From: Cordia subcordata
Lineage: Eukaryota > Streptophyta > Magnoliopsida > Boraginales > Cordiaceae
Assembly (NCBI GenBank): GCA_028554755.1
Contig: JAPTOF010000012.1
Coordinates: 4,238,501 to 4,302,500, forward strand
Direction: 5' to 3'
Length of the DNA stretch: 64,000 nt
Part shown: positions 13,537 through 26,642 of the stretch, piece by piece
Layout of the letters: each line of letters begins with the position of its first letter
How positions within the stretch are numbered: position 1 is the first letter of the stretch
The notes under the pieces: generated by a model
Told to the model about the DNA's origin: nothing
Seen by the model: only the letters and a program-made list of their open reading frames with translations
The model's database searches: none
Position numbers and translations under genes: made by a program

Positions 13537-15797
13537 TCATGGGTGCGGCCAGTAGTTGAACGAGGGCTCCATGGCTTGCCGCAAACTGTATTGAGGTAGT
13601 AGATGCTGCAGAGGATAAGTAGAACTTATAAGCTCTTGATGATGAGGAAAGCTTGGGATTGTGGATGCATTATAAGTTGATGATAAGAAAGAAGGGGACA
13701 TCATTGCAGCAGCCGCATTGCTACGAAGAGTTGATGGACTGAGATGGTTGTGTTGACCCTCGTAGGTAGTGATCACGACGGATGGGTCCTGAAACGATCG
13801 CTCCACGCGTTTCTTCACGCTGCACTTTTGACTCGTGCATCTGTAATAGTTCCTGCGGATGACAACTGATGAGAAACATTGTCACCAAAATAACATCTAA
13901 CAAATTATAGTTGCTATATATATGTCCTTTTTGATATATAATTCACTTAATATTACTACTTATGCTTACCTAATTAATGTTGATTAGACACTTAATATTT
14001 AGACTAGAGGATCAATCATATTTTGTGTGAATTGTTTCTCTTGGTAACCTCATTTAGCAATTAATCGTCAAGCGTGCAGTAGCCATAGTCTAATATTGTC
14101 AGTAGTCCAACAGAGACCTACAATATTACTATGTATCATCATCACTTCATATTATAAAATAGAAAGTTTATCATGTATATGAAATAATTTGATTTTTAAT
14201 ACAGCATGGGGAATATAAAATAGAACTTATAAGCTCTTGTTTTAAAAATAGCCTTTTTGTGTACAGCATGGAGGATTTAAATCTAAATGTATATTGTACA
14301 CATTTTTGTAAATGAATGAGATAATCTTACTTGCCGGCGCAAAAGCATACAGCAATAATACTAATTACACTATTTAACCAGCCTACCATATTTTGTCTTC
14401 CTAGGATTTCCGAAAATAAGTATATAAATTCTGAGAAATAGGGCTTGGTATAAGAATCCCCACATATATACCAAACAATTAACTAAGGTTAGTACATAAC
14501 TAACATTCCCTTTATATAAAACAGACTCCTACAGATTAACCAGTGCTACAAGTAAATCCCAATCACACAAATAATTAATGCTAACAAGTAAATTAAACTT
14601 TAGATCATAATGAAAATAGATGGAATATTAAGTTTGAAGTTTGTTTAGTCTTCTCATATATATGCTACAATACTTTTAATCTATTTTTTCTGTTGCCTGC
14701 CATTTGCGCAAGATACTACCTTGGAAAAGGGCTATTCTTGACTGCCTTTTGTCCATATTTTCTCCATCTATATCCATCTTCAAGATTCTCAATTTCACTC
14801 TTGGTCACGAAAGCAAACCTTGGTTCTCTTTGCTTCTTCTCTGCTTTCTTTCTCGGTTTGCTTCTGAGATTATTAGAAAAGCTCGAGGTCATATCTAATG
14901 TCAATTAACAAGAAAAATATATAACTTGACATGTAATAAACAACAAAATGCATGATTGAGACTAGATCTCATCATTGAGAGAATGTGACAATTCAGCATA
15001 AAGTATAAAACAGTTTTTCCTTTACGAGTGCAAGATAATTAGGGTTTTTAGCTAGCTTCATGTCAAAGAACCATACCGAAAATTAAAAAAAAATGCACAA
15101 AAATTTCTTTCTTTCTTCCTCCGGATTTGTACCAATTCAATTTTGAGAAACCCCAATTATTCTAAACCATGGAAACCGTCTAAGATATGAGGCTAAGCAT
15201 TATTTTAAACCGTAGAAATAGTCTAACATTTGAGGCTAATTAAACTAAGTTGAATTAATATATTGTTAAGCCATTTAAAAGTCCACCATGGAAGAATTAT
15301 GTATGTCCAATTTATTACTGCATCAAATAGTCAAATAAATAAGATTCCAAGAAATTTAAAAAAATTAAAAAGAATAAATTGAAAACCTACACTTTCTTGG
15401 GCTCCTCAACTCCAGTTTCACACACTTTTGGCTCAAGAGAGAGTTCTTCTTCATCCTTATTGCCCTTTGAAGAGTCTTCTTCACCACCAGCCTCAGCAGA
15501 AGACGAGGATAATGAACAATTTTGTGCACTGAATTGCTCTTTACTCTTTTTACAAGTATCATCCATGGATGAAACAATTTCAGATGATGTAGAAGACAAG
15601 TCCATGTTTGCATTCTTATTTGATAGAGTAGTGAAGCATTCATTAGTGAAGCCCAAGTGAGGAGGAGGATCAAATCCTTCAAGGTTACATATTAATGGAG
15701 ATGGTGGTTGATTATTGAAAATATTCCAGGGATTTTGATCAGTACCAAGGAATGAAAATAATGGATGGTTGTAAGATTCCTTGTTTTCAGCAGACAT
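13537..15797 (-). CDS. WRKY transcription factor, group IIc (WRKY8/28/71-like)
   Basis: Sequence-specific nuclear DNA-binding protein that recognises W-boxes (TTGACY). Exons are 15391-15797, 14720-14863 and 13537-13852, encoding 288 residues. Junctions are GT-AG and both phase 2; the first donor is AAAGT|GTAGGT. The single WRKY domain has WRKYGQK at 169-175 and a zinc finger C189-x4-C194-x23-H218-x-H220, which is group IIc. The second intron splits the Arg codon after NSPFP, the conserved WRKY-domain intron position. A basic stretch ([11 protein letters not shown], about 138-148) before the domain is a probable nuclear localisation signal. A Ser/Asp/Glu-rich acidic segment (about 90-130) could be an activation or phosphorylation region. 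Asn replaces the more usual Ser in PRNYYRC. The placement next to WRKY8/28/71 is from the QREPRFAF...LEDGYRW context and is less certain than the group. The 5' leader is GA-repeat rich. Confidence 0.95.
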
Positions 15798-18423
15798 ATT
15801 CTCTATGATGATGGCTAACTAGAATAAGCTTTAAGAGGGAGGAAAATGAGTGGCTGAGAGAACACAAAACTATATATTCTGATGTGCAGCAAATTAATCT
15901 TTCTTTTGTGTGTGTGTTAAAGAAAGACTAGCTTTTAGTAGAGCTTTTTTTGTGCGCTAAATTTTCGGCGCAGAGAGAGAGAGAGAGAGAGAGCAAGAGA
16001 GAGAGAATAGCAATAGCTGCTTTAGAAAGTCCAAGAAAGCTTGTTTAGATTTTGCTTTATGTAATGCTAGTCTAAAACTCGTGTAATGCACTATTCTAGA
16101 TATCAGTTTAATTAATAAAATAAATTATGCTTTGTATTCATTAATTTATAAAAATCTAAATTTGATTAATGATTTGATAATAAGTTATACTAATATTTTG
16201 TTCAAAAGAATGTTTAACACTTTGTGAATAGATGAAAGTGTATGGAATCTGTGTGTATATATTCTTTTAATAATATACTGAAAAAGATGTTACATGACAT
16301 ATATGTGACAAGCAAAAGAATATAGTAACAAAGTCATATGATAGAAGTTGGTGCATCTAATTCACTACAAGAAAAATGGTAATTTCTTACGGAATTACAA
16401 CGAAAAATTTTCCACGTCTTTCTTACGAAAAGTCATAGGAAAGCTGGCATTATTTGATATTTGTTTCTTTTTTCATTGAAAAATACTTATCGACATAATT
16501 CCATTGCCAATCTGTAGCAATTTCTTATGACCTACAACAGAATAATTAAAAATATATAAAAAGTTAATTTTATATATTTAAGTTTTGGAGGAAAGTATTT
16601 TGGTACATTTGATTATTGTTTGAGTATACAATATAAATAAGCAGATATAAATGTTGTTGCATAGGGCAAATTTCTCTTTCTTAGATAAAAATGGATTTGA
16701 ATTTCTATAACATCGTGGCCGGATCAATGATATTTGTCACAATAAAATAATCTCAATCGTAAATGTAAAAATTAAATGTAAATATTATCAGTTTTATTTT
16801 CATTAATTTTGATCATAAATTCTCTTTTGAAAATATAAATTAAATAACTATCTCATCATTTTTTGATGTTCCATGCAAATCCCAAAAAGAGAAGGGGCCA
16901 TAAACTTGGACGCATGGCTCAAAAGGGGGAAAAAATTATGGAGTTATACTGAAGTTTGTCAAGATTCGATATAATTATTGATTAGACAAAACATATGACT
17001 TTAGGAGATTACCCATCTAGCTAGTAAATGCAACATGCTTGTTTGATTAGTCGCATGACAACTTAAAATATTAAAATTGCAGTATGAAACACTGTTGTCA
17101 TCGCATGGCAACTTAAAATGCTAAGGTGCCGTATACATACAACATTCCTATTAATTGCCAACATTTTGCTGTCACATGACAAAGGGGCTAATTTTCACAT
17201 AATTATTAAATAATGGCATATTCACATCATCATTTCCGTCGAAGCTCTCCAAATTTTTTTTCCCGTAAAAAAGTTATAGTTACAAGTAATAAGTTATTAG
17301 TCAAAGTGATAGCAAATTCATTCTCATAAAGAAAAGAATACAAGATTAAATTTTAAAAAGTGCATTTTTTAGGAGGACTTTACTTTCACCACACTCAACC
17401 TCGTAGAAATTAATCTAAAATGTAACATAATTTGGGGTTAAACTAACTAAAAAAAAAAAGAAAAAGAAAAAATGTAACCTTCAGTATTTATTAAGCTAAC
17501 CTAGGTTATTTATTACGCTTCACAATTTAAAAGAAAAAGTAACGAGGAAAGACAAACTCAGCCTAAGTGACGAAGCATTAAATTGCCGGCCCCTCTTGAA
17601 GTCATCATAACTTATGTTTTTTTCATTATATTATTATTATTTTTTTGTCGGAAATTATATTATTTTACTTCTAATTAATTTTGACTTATTCTGAACGTGT
17701 GTGTATATATACATACATACATATATACATATATATTTACTATTTTATTTAAAAATTAAAATTATAAAAAGATTTTAGTTATATATATTTATTTATTTAT
17801 TTATTATACTTAACACATTTTCTTATGTACATATTTGATTTGGTTTAAACTTTACACGTGGATAATTAACCTTATATATGGATAATTTTAATATATTTAA
17901 ATGGGTAATGGTGACACTCAAATCCACGACCGCTATACTAGAAGTTTAAACTAGTAGATAGGATTTGATTATATTTATTTATTGTACTTAACAATGTCAC
18001 TACTGAAAGCATGCATGACTAATTGGTCCAAATGTTTAACCACTTAAGCTTAGCTAATTTGGTCCACCTTTTAACATTTGAAAGAGTTTTTTCTGAGTTT
18101 AAAAGCTAAGAGATAACTTATTTGATCCATTTCTAATTAACGAGTTTAGGTAAAAGCCAAATTTGAAAAGGGCTAAAAGTTAGAAGCTCTAAATTAGAGC
18201 TTGTCAACAAAAGCATTTGAGAAAAGACTTCACATCATATTAAAAAAAAAAATTCTTTAAAAACACCACTCTATATTTTTAGAACTTAAATATACTCTCA
18301 AAACAGTTAAAAATTTAATACCTAAACTACAAGGTTCTTTCACCAATGACAAATATTATGGTAACACTAATTTATAATTTTATAGTGAACTTAATATAAT
18401 CTATCTAGCCTACTTTCCTAATT
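15798..18423. other. WRKY upstream region; no gene seen
   Basis: AT-rich DNA expected to hold the WRKY promoter. CACTACAAGAAAAATGG at about 16362 looks like one CACTA-transposon terminus, but the matching second end is not found. Runs of TATATA and ATTT repeats occur at about 17700-17800. No recognisable coding sequence. Confidence 0.5.
15970..16007. repeat. GA/CT microsatellite in WRKY 5' leader or promoter
   Basis: An interrupted (GA)n run about 170-210 bp upstream of the WRKY start codon. On the transcribed strand it is a CT-rich leader, common in plant 5' untranslated regions. Confidence 0.85.
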
Positions 18424-18548
18424 TAGGACCTGTTTGAGTTGGGTTTTTTCAAAAGTATTTTTTTAATAATTTTTGAAAAATAATTTTTTTTAGAGTTTTA
18501 ACTTTTTTAAAAGCCAAATCAAATAGGTATTGTAAATTTAATATAACT

Positions 18549-18595
<47 letters not shown>

Positions 18596-18626
18596 TTGAA
18601 AACAACTAATCCAAACAGTTCCTTAG
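18424..18626. mobile_element. hAT-like MITE
   Basis: TAGGACCTGTTTG-type sequence on the left is matched by the reverse complement CAAACAGTTCCTTA on the right. The interior has AAAAGC and TTTTT runs. A (TA)n microsatellite (about 18560-18593) is expanded inside it. Related ends occur at 48547-48797 and 56471-56701. Confidence 0.6.
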
Positions 18627-20719
18627 GCGAAAAAGGAAAACGTGGAATGAGAAGAGGTGGTAAAAATGTTCCACTGATTTGCGGTTTCGTATGCATTTGA
18701 CGTTTCAGACAAGATACTTATGTCATCACCTGTCATTATCCCCCGAATTTTGTGGCCAATTATATATATAAAAGCTAGTCAGCATTATTTAAAATCTCTA
18801 TACAGTATCCAATATGCGCATCGAGAACACCGTTGTTGAACGTTGATTATATATCTATCTATATCTATATCTACATATATATATATATATATATATGCAT
18901 GTATATATGTGTGTGTTCATATGATAATGCTGCCCTTTAATCCCATGATATCGTAACATAATATTGATGCTGCATGATTCACATGCACGCAGGAACAAAA
19001 ATAATATTTCTTTCAATTCATAATGCTACGTATATATAATTAATACAAGTATGATTTTCTTTAAAATATTTTTGTTAGTCACGATCTTGGATGAAAGAGG
19101 TGAAAAGGAAATCTTTAGAGCAATGAATAAGGCTGTTTACTATATAAAAGATAAGTCTTATAATAGACTTTAAATTCAATTCTGTTTTTTTTTCATAATT
19201 TTCTATATGACAAGAATTTTATACATTTAAGTAATCAAGATTCGCAGCCGTTGTTATGTGGCAAAACCATAACATATTAAAAGGTGGAAATTTATGTCCT
19301 GTTTTTATGCACTTTTTGGCGGTCCCTTCACATAATCTTTTGCACATGGATGGAAATGAGTAAAAGTGTATAATTATTGTAGACGTGCATAAAATAGGGT
19401 TCAACACTCTTGAGTTTTTTCAAGTAGCGTCTCACCTATGCAAAGAGGAGAAAATAAATTCGAATTTCGGTAGGTGTATTTATTGGGAAGACTTTTTTTC
19501 ATTGTTCCGATCTGATAGGTATTCAAGTTCAATGTATCTTGAAAATATCTTAACTATCTCAAAAAAAAAAGAAAAGAAAGGAAAAAGGCGCATGTTTTCG
19601 AATATATTACCTCTCTTTCTCCAAATGAAAATGAATTTGCTCATAATATTATTGCCAAGATTTAATTAACAGTTGTGAATCAATATTATAATAGCTAGTT
19701 ATTATAAAATAATAATAATATCCATAATTACAAGCCTTATATGTATATATTTTTTTTTGTTCAAATTTACAAACCTCATATACCACAAGAAAAATGGCCA
19801 ATTAGACGAAGACAATCAACGATTTGCCCCTAATAACTGTTTTCTTTTCGTGTTACAGTTTAGGTTCAAGATGCAAACTGACCCCAATTTTAGCCCCAAA
19901 CTTTCAAATTAGGCCGGTTTAAATTGGGCCGCGTTTGGGCCAATTAAAGGTTGGGTTTCTTAGTCCAGTTGATAGTCATTCATCAAATTATATACTAGAA
20001 GAAACTTGCTGTAATGTGGCTGCCAGGGTGGACTGTGTACATAAAAAAGAAAAAGGAAAGTATGCACTCAAACAAAAGAAGATAAACAAGAAGCACGTTC
20101 TGTTGAGAATGAATTTATTGAGAATGACGTTACGAGTGAGGTTCAACGGTTAACAGTTATATTTTATATAGTTATAATGAAATGTTATGATCACTATACA
20201 ATTATTAAATTTCACGCATTTTATTATGATGTTATTAGAGGACTCTAATTTAATTATATGAAGCTACAGGTACAATAACAGGACATGTTATCAAAGTGCT
20301 TCTCAATTTATTTTTATTTTTAAAATCTAATTCTGATTGACTCCCATAGTTAATGATAAATTTGACATGGATATGGAGACTCCTACTCAATGTTATAACT
20401 TGGTCATTAAATCTTAACCGCCTGAAATTTTATTTTAAAAAAAAGTAAGCTATGATAATTTAAAGTCGGCATGAGATTTGATTCTAGTGTTGGGTCAGAC
20501 TATAGAAAGCGAAAACAACGAAATAAATATATGAATTGTTGTTTATTTTGCCTTCGGCGATTCAAATCATTTTGTCATAACAATATTATTGAATTACGTG
20601 TATTGATATCTCTCCAGTAAAATTACATGAGAAACAAATCTTTTTTTCAAACACTAAAGTTACTGGCAAGTATTAAAATTTGTAATTTGACCTATACATG
20701 TCAAGCTTCAAGACACACT
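18627..20719. other. Intergenic DNA; no gene seen
   Basis: No protein similarity found. A (TA)n run lies at about 18873-18896. The rest is AT-rich with short homopolymers. Confidence 0.5.
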
Positions 20720-21450
20720 ACCCACTCCATGTTCAGTAACAAGTTTTTAAATAGCGTTTTAAAACATTATTTTGTTAAATTATTGATGTTTAGTAAATTA
20801 GTGTTTCAAATAACTTTTTAAGTAGTTTTTAGCGTTTCAACTAACGTTTCTCTAAAGCTAAAAACTTTAGCGTTTGAGGTAACTTTTAGCTTTTCATGTT
20901 TTTTTTTTTGACAATTTTAACCTTTTACATTTTTTTGATTTTTCTATTCTCTTTCCAATCTCTCTCTACATTTTTACCTTTTCTTTAAATATAAATAAGA
21001 AATAATATAAAAATAAATTTCAATTTCTATATAATCAACATTACTAAAAATATAAATTTTATTAGTAATTTTTTTTAACAAAATAATCTTGAATCTATTA
21101 AAATTAATTTTTGTAATATTGATATAAATGTTTTGTCAAAAAATTAGTTATACTTTAATATTAAAATATGATTATGAAAATAAATATCTAATTAAGCAAT
21201 ATATTATCTTATTCCTATAATAGTAATAATAATTACAATTATCATAATAACAAAAATAATAATAATTTGATATCAATATCTTTTTACGTCATTTAACATT
21301 CATTAGCTAATTTACCAGCTAATTTTACCGAACACATTTTATTCAATCAACTAGTTAAACAGTTATCTGTTAACAGCTAAAATACAACAACTATCAATTA
21401 CCTAAATAGCTATTAACTACTCTAGCAGCTAAATTCGGACAAAACCTTGA
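20720..21450. repeat. Dispersed non-autonomous repeat, copy 1
   Basis: The right part (21280-21450) shares an ordered run of AGCTA-containing words, ending in a GAACA/GGACAAAACC-type terminus, with 31400-31600 and 36450-36610. The AT-rich interior (ATAAAT, TTAATATT, ATAATAATAA) also matches those copies. No ORF; likely a MITE-like family of about 0.6-0.7 kb. The left boundary is approximate. Confidence 0.6.
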
Positions 21451-23018
21451 TTTTTTGGACACCACTAAATCCATTTAACCTAGAGAGCGTGTAAACTTCA
21501 CGTGCACGCTAAACTAAACTTACACGGGACTGAATTATCAACGTGAGACTTCGCATGCACAGAACTTACAGGTGGATGAGTTGTCACTGTGAAACGCACA
21601 CGTGTTTTCTTAAGAATTTTCCATTACTCAATAATAAGTGATCAAGAATACGAAGAATGCAGAGCTCTAGGGAGAAGACAATGAAAATTTATCCACACAC
21701 GAAACAAGACCAGGACCGTTACATGTCGAAGACTAAGAGACTTTATGGAGAGAAAGTCAAAAAAGCTGAAACAAATTACGCAGATTAAGCTCTCAGGCCC
21801 GCCGTGGTCATAGGCACTGCCTCCGGAGCTGATTTAGGTGACCCACCATACATGACACCACCATGTGACACATCACTTTGACTGACTAAACCACATTATT
21901 CATTCTTGTTGAAATATTCTTTGACCAAAAACATAGAAGAAAATTTGTTGTAGAAATATTCTCCGTGTGCGCTCAATTATAGTTGCGCTAGATTATATGA
22001 ATTTAACAACATTATATGATGCCATTCTTGTTTTTTTCTTTTCGAATTTGAGATCAATAATACCAAGAATAAAACTTCGACATAGGCTAAAGTTTCATTG
22101 TTTCAAACTAAAAAAAAAAAAAAAAGAAATGTATTTTGAAGTTCACCATATGTCCTGCCACAAAGGCAACACAAGGCAAAGATAGGACGATATGACTTAT
22201 AGGTGCCTTTTTTTTTTTTTTTTACCAATACAAGCAAAACCAAATTAACAGAGCTCGATCACTAACATTCTACAAAATTTGACCATTAATTAGTAAACTC
22301 TGAGTAAAAAAACCTACCTCATATCAATCACCAAGTAAGTTAAAGTCAATCTAAAACAAGGGGTAGGAATTGGACTCAGTTCCCGAGTTACGTCCAATTC
22401 CGGTGCCTATCGTTAAAGACATCCTGAGGGACTTACAAGTAACATCATTGTTGGTATGCAACACAAGGAATAGAAATCAGTGAGAAACAGAGAGCTCAAA
22501 TCAATGTAAAACTAGTAGATGGTGACCATAGTTTTACTTATTTCATCAAGAATTACTGAGAATCAATTGGCAGCAAATAATCTTATTTCATCTATCATGG
22601 AGTCGTAGTCGTTGCACAAAGCTCCCACGAAAAACAATCAAACGAATTAATAATATTAATAATATGTATTTTAAAAGAAATATGTGAAACCAACTGCAAA
22701 GGCTGGCCAACCCAAGTACGATATTCAAGAAAATACGAGTTGAAAGAGCAAAAAAATAGAATGATGATAATCATGTACTTAAGACAGCCCATACATCCCC
22801 AAAAACAAAACTGTACAGCAACCTCTCTCTCCCCCTCAAATGATTTCTCTCCCGTTTCTACCCAAATACCAGCTGAGGCACCAACAGAATTCTTCAAGAA
22901 TTTCAAGTTATTCTCATTTATACGCAAATCTTTCCTTCGACAATGAGACTTGAACATTAAGCTCTGAAGGTGTCCTCACCCAAGTCACACGTCCTGTCGC
23001 TCCTATCCATGAATTGCC
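21451..23018. other. Region downstream of the kinase gene, including probable 3' UTR
   Basis: The stretch immediately below 23019 is probably the kinase 3' untranslated region. It contains an open minus-strand frame (22595-22957) without any family signature. The remainder (21451-22500) shows A- and T-runs and no gene. Confidence 0.5.
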
Positions 23019-26000
23019 TCAGGTATGACTCTGCGATTGCCCTACTCGGGCTTCCATGTCAGCTGACACGCTACTCAGCCTACTCTCCTTCACAGATTCA
23101 ATCTCCATGCTGGTTGTTTGATTATTCCTGTTCCTTCGATCCTACAGAAAGATCAAGAGACTGAATCATGAACCCCTCTGCACATACATCTACTCAAGTA
23201 ATATGAAACTGAACAGATGCCAGTAAGCAGCAAATATTCACTTCCAAACAATTTTATCCATGTGGGTAAATTAGTGGTCACCTGAGAAAAAAAAAAGAAT
23301 GCCGAAGTAATTTCCAATTCCCTATGCGTGAAGGATGCATAGATATACTGGTTTTGTGGAATGCTATGTTATATCAGAAAAACAAAAGTCCACTCATCTC
23401 AAATAAGGACTATATTTACAAGTGAACATAAAAGATTTAGGAAGTTCTTTCTTGACAAATATAAATCAGCTTATAGTTTATGGTGCTAGATGAATATATT
23501 TTCTGCTCTTCGTGCACTAAGCTTAACTAAATGACAAAACATGGAATCTTTTTCAAAAGTTGATGGGAGTTTATATCCATACCACAAGGAGACATGCATC
23601 TATGAATACAGCAGCTCAACACAAATGAATTGACGTTGAGAGATATAATCGCTGCCAAAGCCTTGCGACATATCTCATTTAAATTGGATAGCAGCAGTTT
23701 TCCTTTGCACACATTGGATTTCAAGACTCAGTTGTTTGACTAATATCATGCATATTTTGTTCAGTCATTAAATTTAAATGAGTTCCTATAATACATGGGG
23801 AATTCAGGACTACACAAATCTGTCTTTTCATAAATAAAGTATTGATAGAATAGATTTCACAAAAAAATGCAGCCCTGCCATGCCATGATCTAATAATATT
23901 TCCAAGTACAGGCCAGCAGTATGAGGAAGCATTGTGGGAAACATAAAATTCAATTTTTGGTGAAATCACTATTTCTTTTCTAAATAGTTTGACCTCAGCT
24001 CAAGTAATCAGTACTCAAGTGCTAGGTAGAGACAAAAAAGCAGAAAATTATAGATTGAAGACCAGAGATGGATCACACCTCATGATGGGGATATTCGTCA
24101 GCTTCAAGCATTCGTACAACCTGACTCATTTTGGGCCGATTCTGTGAGTCTGGATCAACACACCTAAGTGCAACTAAAAGCGCACGCTTTAAGCCACGAG
24201 TGGAGGGCTTAACTTCAAGGTTAGGATCCACAACTTCCTCTGCTCTTCTATTTCCTACCATCATCTTGAGCCACTCAACAAGATTAACCTGTAGATAAAT
24301 AATTATCTCTTGTCACTCACTCTACTCTGTTTTCTCAAGCTGGCAGCGGGACAAATGGGATTCGCACACACAAGATATGCATGTTCATGGGTGTGTACAC
24401 TGACACAAAAACGTGCGCATGCACACACACACACACACATAGAGAGAAAGAGAGAGAGGAAGCATATTCTGCAAAACTAGCATCAGTTTTTATATTGCAG
24501 TACCTCATTAGCAGGACGACCATAGTCCACAGGGTCTCTCCCTGTGACAGCTTCTAGAAGTAAAACACCAAAACTGTAAATGTCACTCTTCTCATTTAAG
24601 AGGCCACTGTTTGCATATTCTGGAGCCACATAACTGAAATTTCACACGAGAGACCAATCTATGAGTATTAACCACTCTCAAGTGTCCCCCCGCCAAAATA
24701 GTCACAATAATAGATGCTCCAATATGTAAGCGGACTTAACATGGACAAGCACATACCCAAATGTCCCCATTACTCTTGTCGTTATGTGACTTTCTCCCGA
24801 CTCCAAGAGTTTTGCCAATCCAAAATCTGAAACTTTAGCATTGAATTCATGATCAATCAAGATATTACTTGATTTTATGTCTCGATGAACAACTTTTGGT
24901 TCTATAGCTTCATGCAAGTATGCTAGCCTGCAATGCAAGTACTCCATTTGAGTGAAAGGAAGTAACATGTGAAAGAGCATTTAACTTAAAATTAAAGCGA
25001 AGTAAAAGAACAACTTTGACATGTGGTTCTTCTGTATCAACAAATTTTAGACAAAACAAATAGTATAAAGTAGGTATTATTTTGACTATATGTGAAAATA
25101 AGCTTATGATATACACATTCCCAATAATTTCTCATAAACAGAGGAAATCAATTTTCTTCTTTTGGCTTTCGTTCTTCCAATGGACCCTTTATTTATATAA
25201 ACATGCACCGATCAATATATTAGAAACCAGTCTAAGCTTTCATTGACTCTCACCTCAAACGTGAACCAACTAAGCAAGGCTCTAATAATTGGTGAAAAGT
25301 TCTTTTTCCATTAAATGACATTTACTTCTAAACATGACAAGTAGAGCAAAACAACTTCCATGAATATCAATCTCCTCAAACTATTTGGATTCATAGTATG
25401 ACCATAAATGCTAGACAGCCACAAAGTTCTTCAACTAGAAGTAATAAATGATGAACTTACGCCTTCGCTGTACCAAGAAGAACCTTCATACGGGCTTCCC
25501 AGGTCAGAATACCATGTTGCCGCATAGCTCCATGAAGCCACTGTTCCAGGTTGCCGTTGTTCACGTATTCATACACCAACATCCTTTTAAACAAAATAGG
25601 GCCAGCTAAAATAACATGACTTATAGCACCAGACATCATATCTCAACAATAAGATAAGAAAAGACAACTAGAGTTTCCAAATAACAACTGCTCGTATACA
25701 TTAGCATATTGGAAGTTACTACTGGATCGTTGGAGGCAGGTCAATCGGAGAGCTAGACATGGCAAATATTTAAAAATGCTAACCTGTGTAGTCCTTCTAT
25801 GCAATAGCCAAGAAGCCGAACAAGATTCTTATGCCTAACATTACCAATTGCCTCTACTTCCACCCTGAATTCTTTCTCAGCTTGACCCCTGTAAAGGCAA
25901 ATATTTGTCAGTTGTATATCTCAGTCACTCGAGCATAAAGAGAAACATTCTGAGTAATGTAAAAGAATTTAATGCATACTCACGCGTTATTGAGAAGTTT

Positions 26001-26642
26001 CTTCACTGCAACCTCTGTCCCATTGATCAATCTGCCCATATAAACAACACCATATCCACCTTCACCAATCACATTTTCTGCTGAGAATCGATTTGTGGCA
26101 ATCTCAAGATCTCTAAGAGTAAACCAATGACCCCAACCAAGATGAGAAATTTCTGGCAAACCAATTAAAGGAGATGGCATTGCAACTCCATATGACGTTG
26201 AAGATTGTTGACGAACAGTAGCGGAACTCCCTTCCTCCCCTGATTGTGAACTAAACCCCCTTTCATGATGATACAGTGAGCTGCATTGGCTAATGTTATC
26301 AACATCCCTTGATTTGCTCCTACCCACATGAACTAACATCTTCTCTGAATTCTTATCACTCAACTTGTCATTGATTGAAAGGAATACACTTTCCGAATGA
26401 TCATCAAAATTTGGAACTCCAACTCGGTCAACCCTAATTTCCTTCGAGACATTAGGTATTTGACAGCGGGAGTATGTATCAAGGGTCCTTCTAGACTTTC
26501 TTCGAAATGTGATCCAAACTGATAAGATGCCAAGAATGAAGATTATAAATGCACCTACACACAAGCCAATTACAACCCATAGTTTCAGGCCTAAAAAAGA
26601 TGTCTTTTTTGATAATTCTGTGTCGAGCTTCCCGGATGACAT
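23019..26642 (-). CDS. Receptor-like cytoplasmic/transmembrane Ser/Thr kinase (RLCK-V type, At5g18500/At2g42960-like)
   Basis: Predicted membrane-anchored Ser/Thr protein kinase. Seven exons: 25984-26642, 25784-25888, 25461-25583, 24757-24927, 24504-24633, 24079-24288 and 23019-23141, encoding 506 residues. All splice sites are GT-AG and the frame is continuous. There is no ectodomain: a short N-terminus is followed by one transmembrane helix (about 21-46) and a Ser-rich linker. The kinase domain has GEGGYG (193-198), the VAVKK lysine (K214), HRDIK (310-314) and DFG (330-332), so it is an RD kinase with a complete catalytic set. APEYA and the [13 protein letters not shown]-lobe motif also read through. 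The length and N-terminal [14 protein letters not shown] pattern fit the plant family with about 490-510 residues. The start is the first in-frame ATG, at 26640-26642. The ligand, if any, and the substrates are unknown. The last exon, after a 937-bp intron, encodes a 40-residue non-kinase tail. Confidence 0.95.

Noticed and set aside
14693..14908. Two overlapping plus-strand frames of 64-71 residues
   Set aside because: They are antisense to the WRKY-domain exon (14720-14863) and have no features of their own.
16362..16378. CACTACAAGAAAAATGG, a CACTA-transposon-like end
   Set aside because: No matching opposite terminus or 3-bp duplication was found nearby; the same holds for CACTACTAGAAAAC at about 51640.
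22595..22957. 120-residue minus-strand open frame
   Set aside because: It lies just beyond the kinase stop codon, has no family signature or good start context, and is best explained as 3' untranslated sequence.
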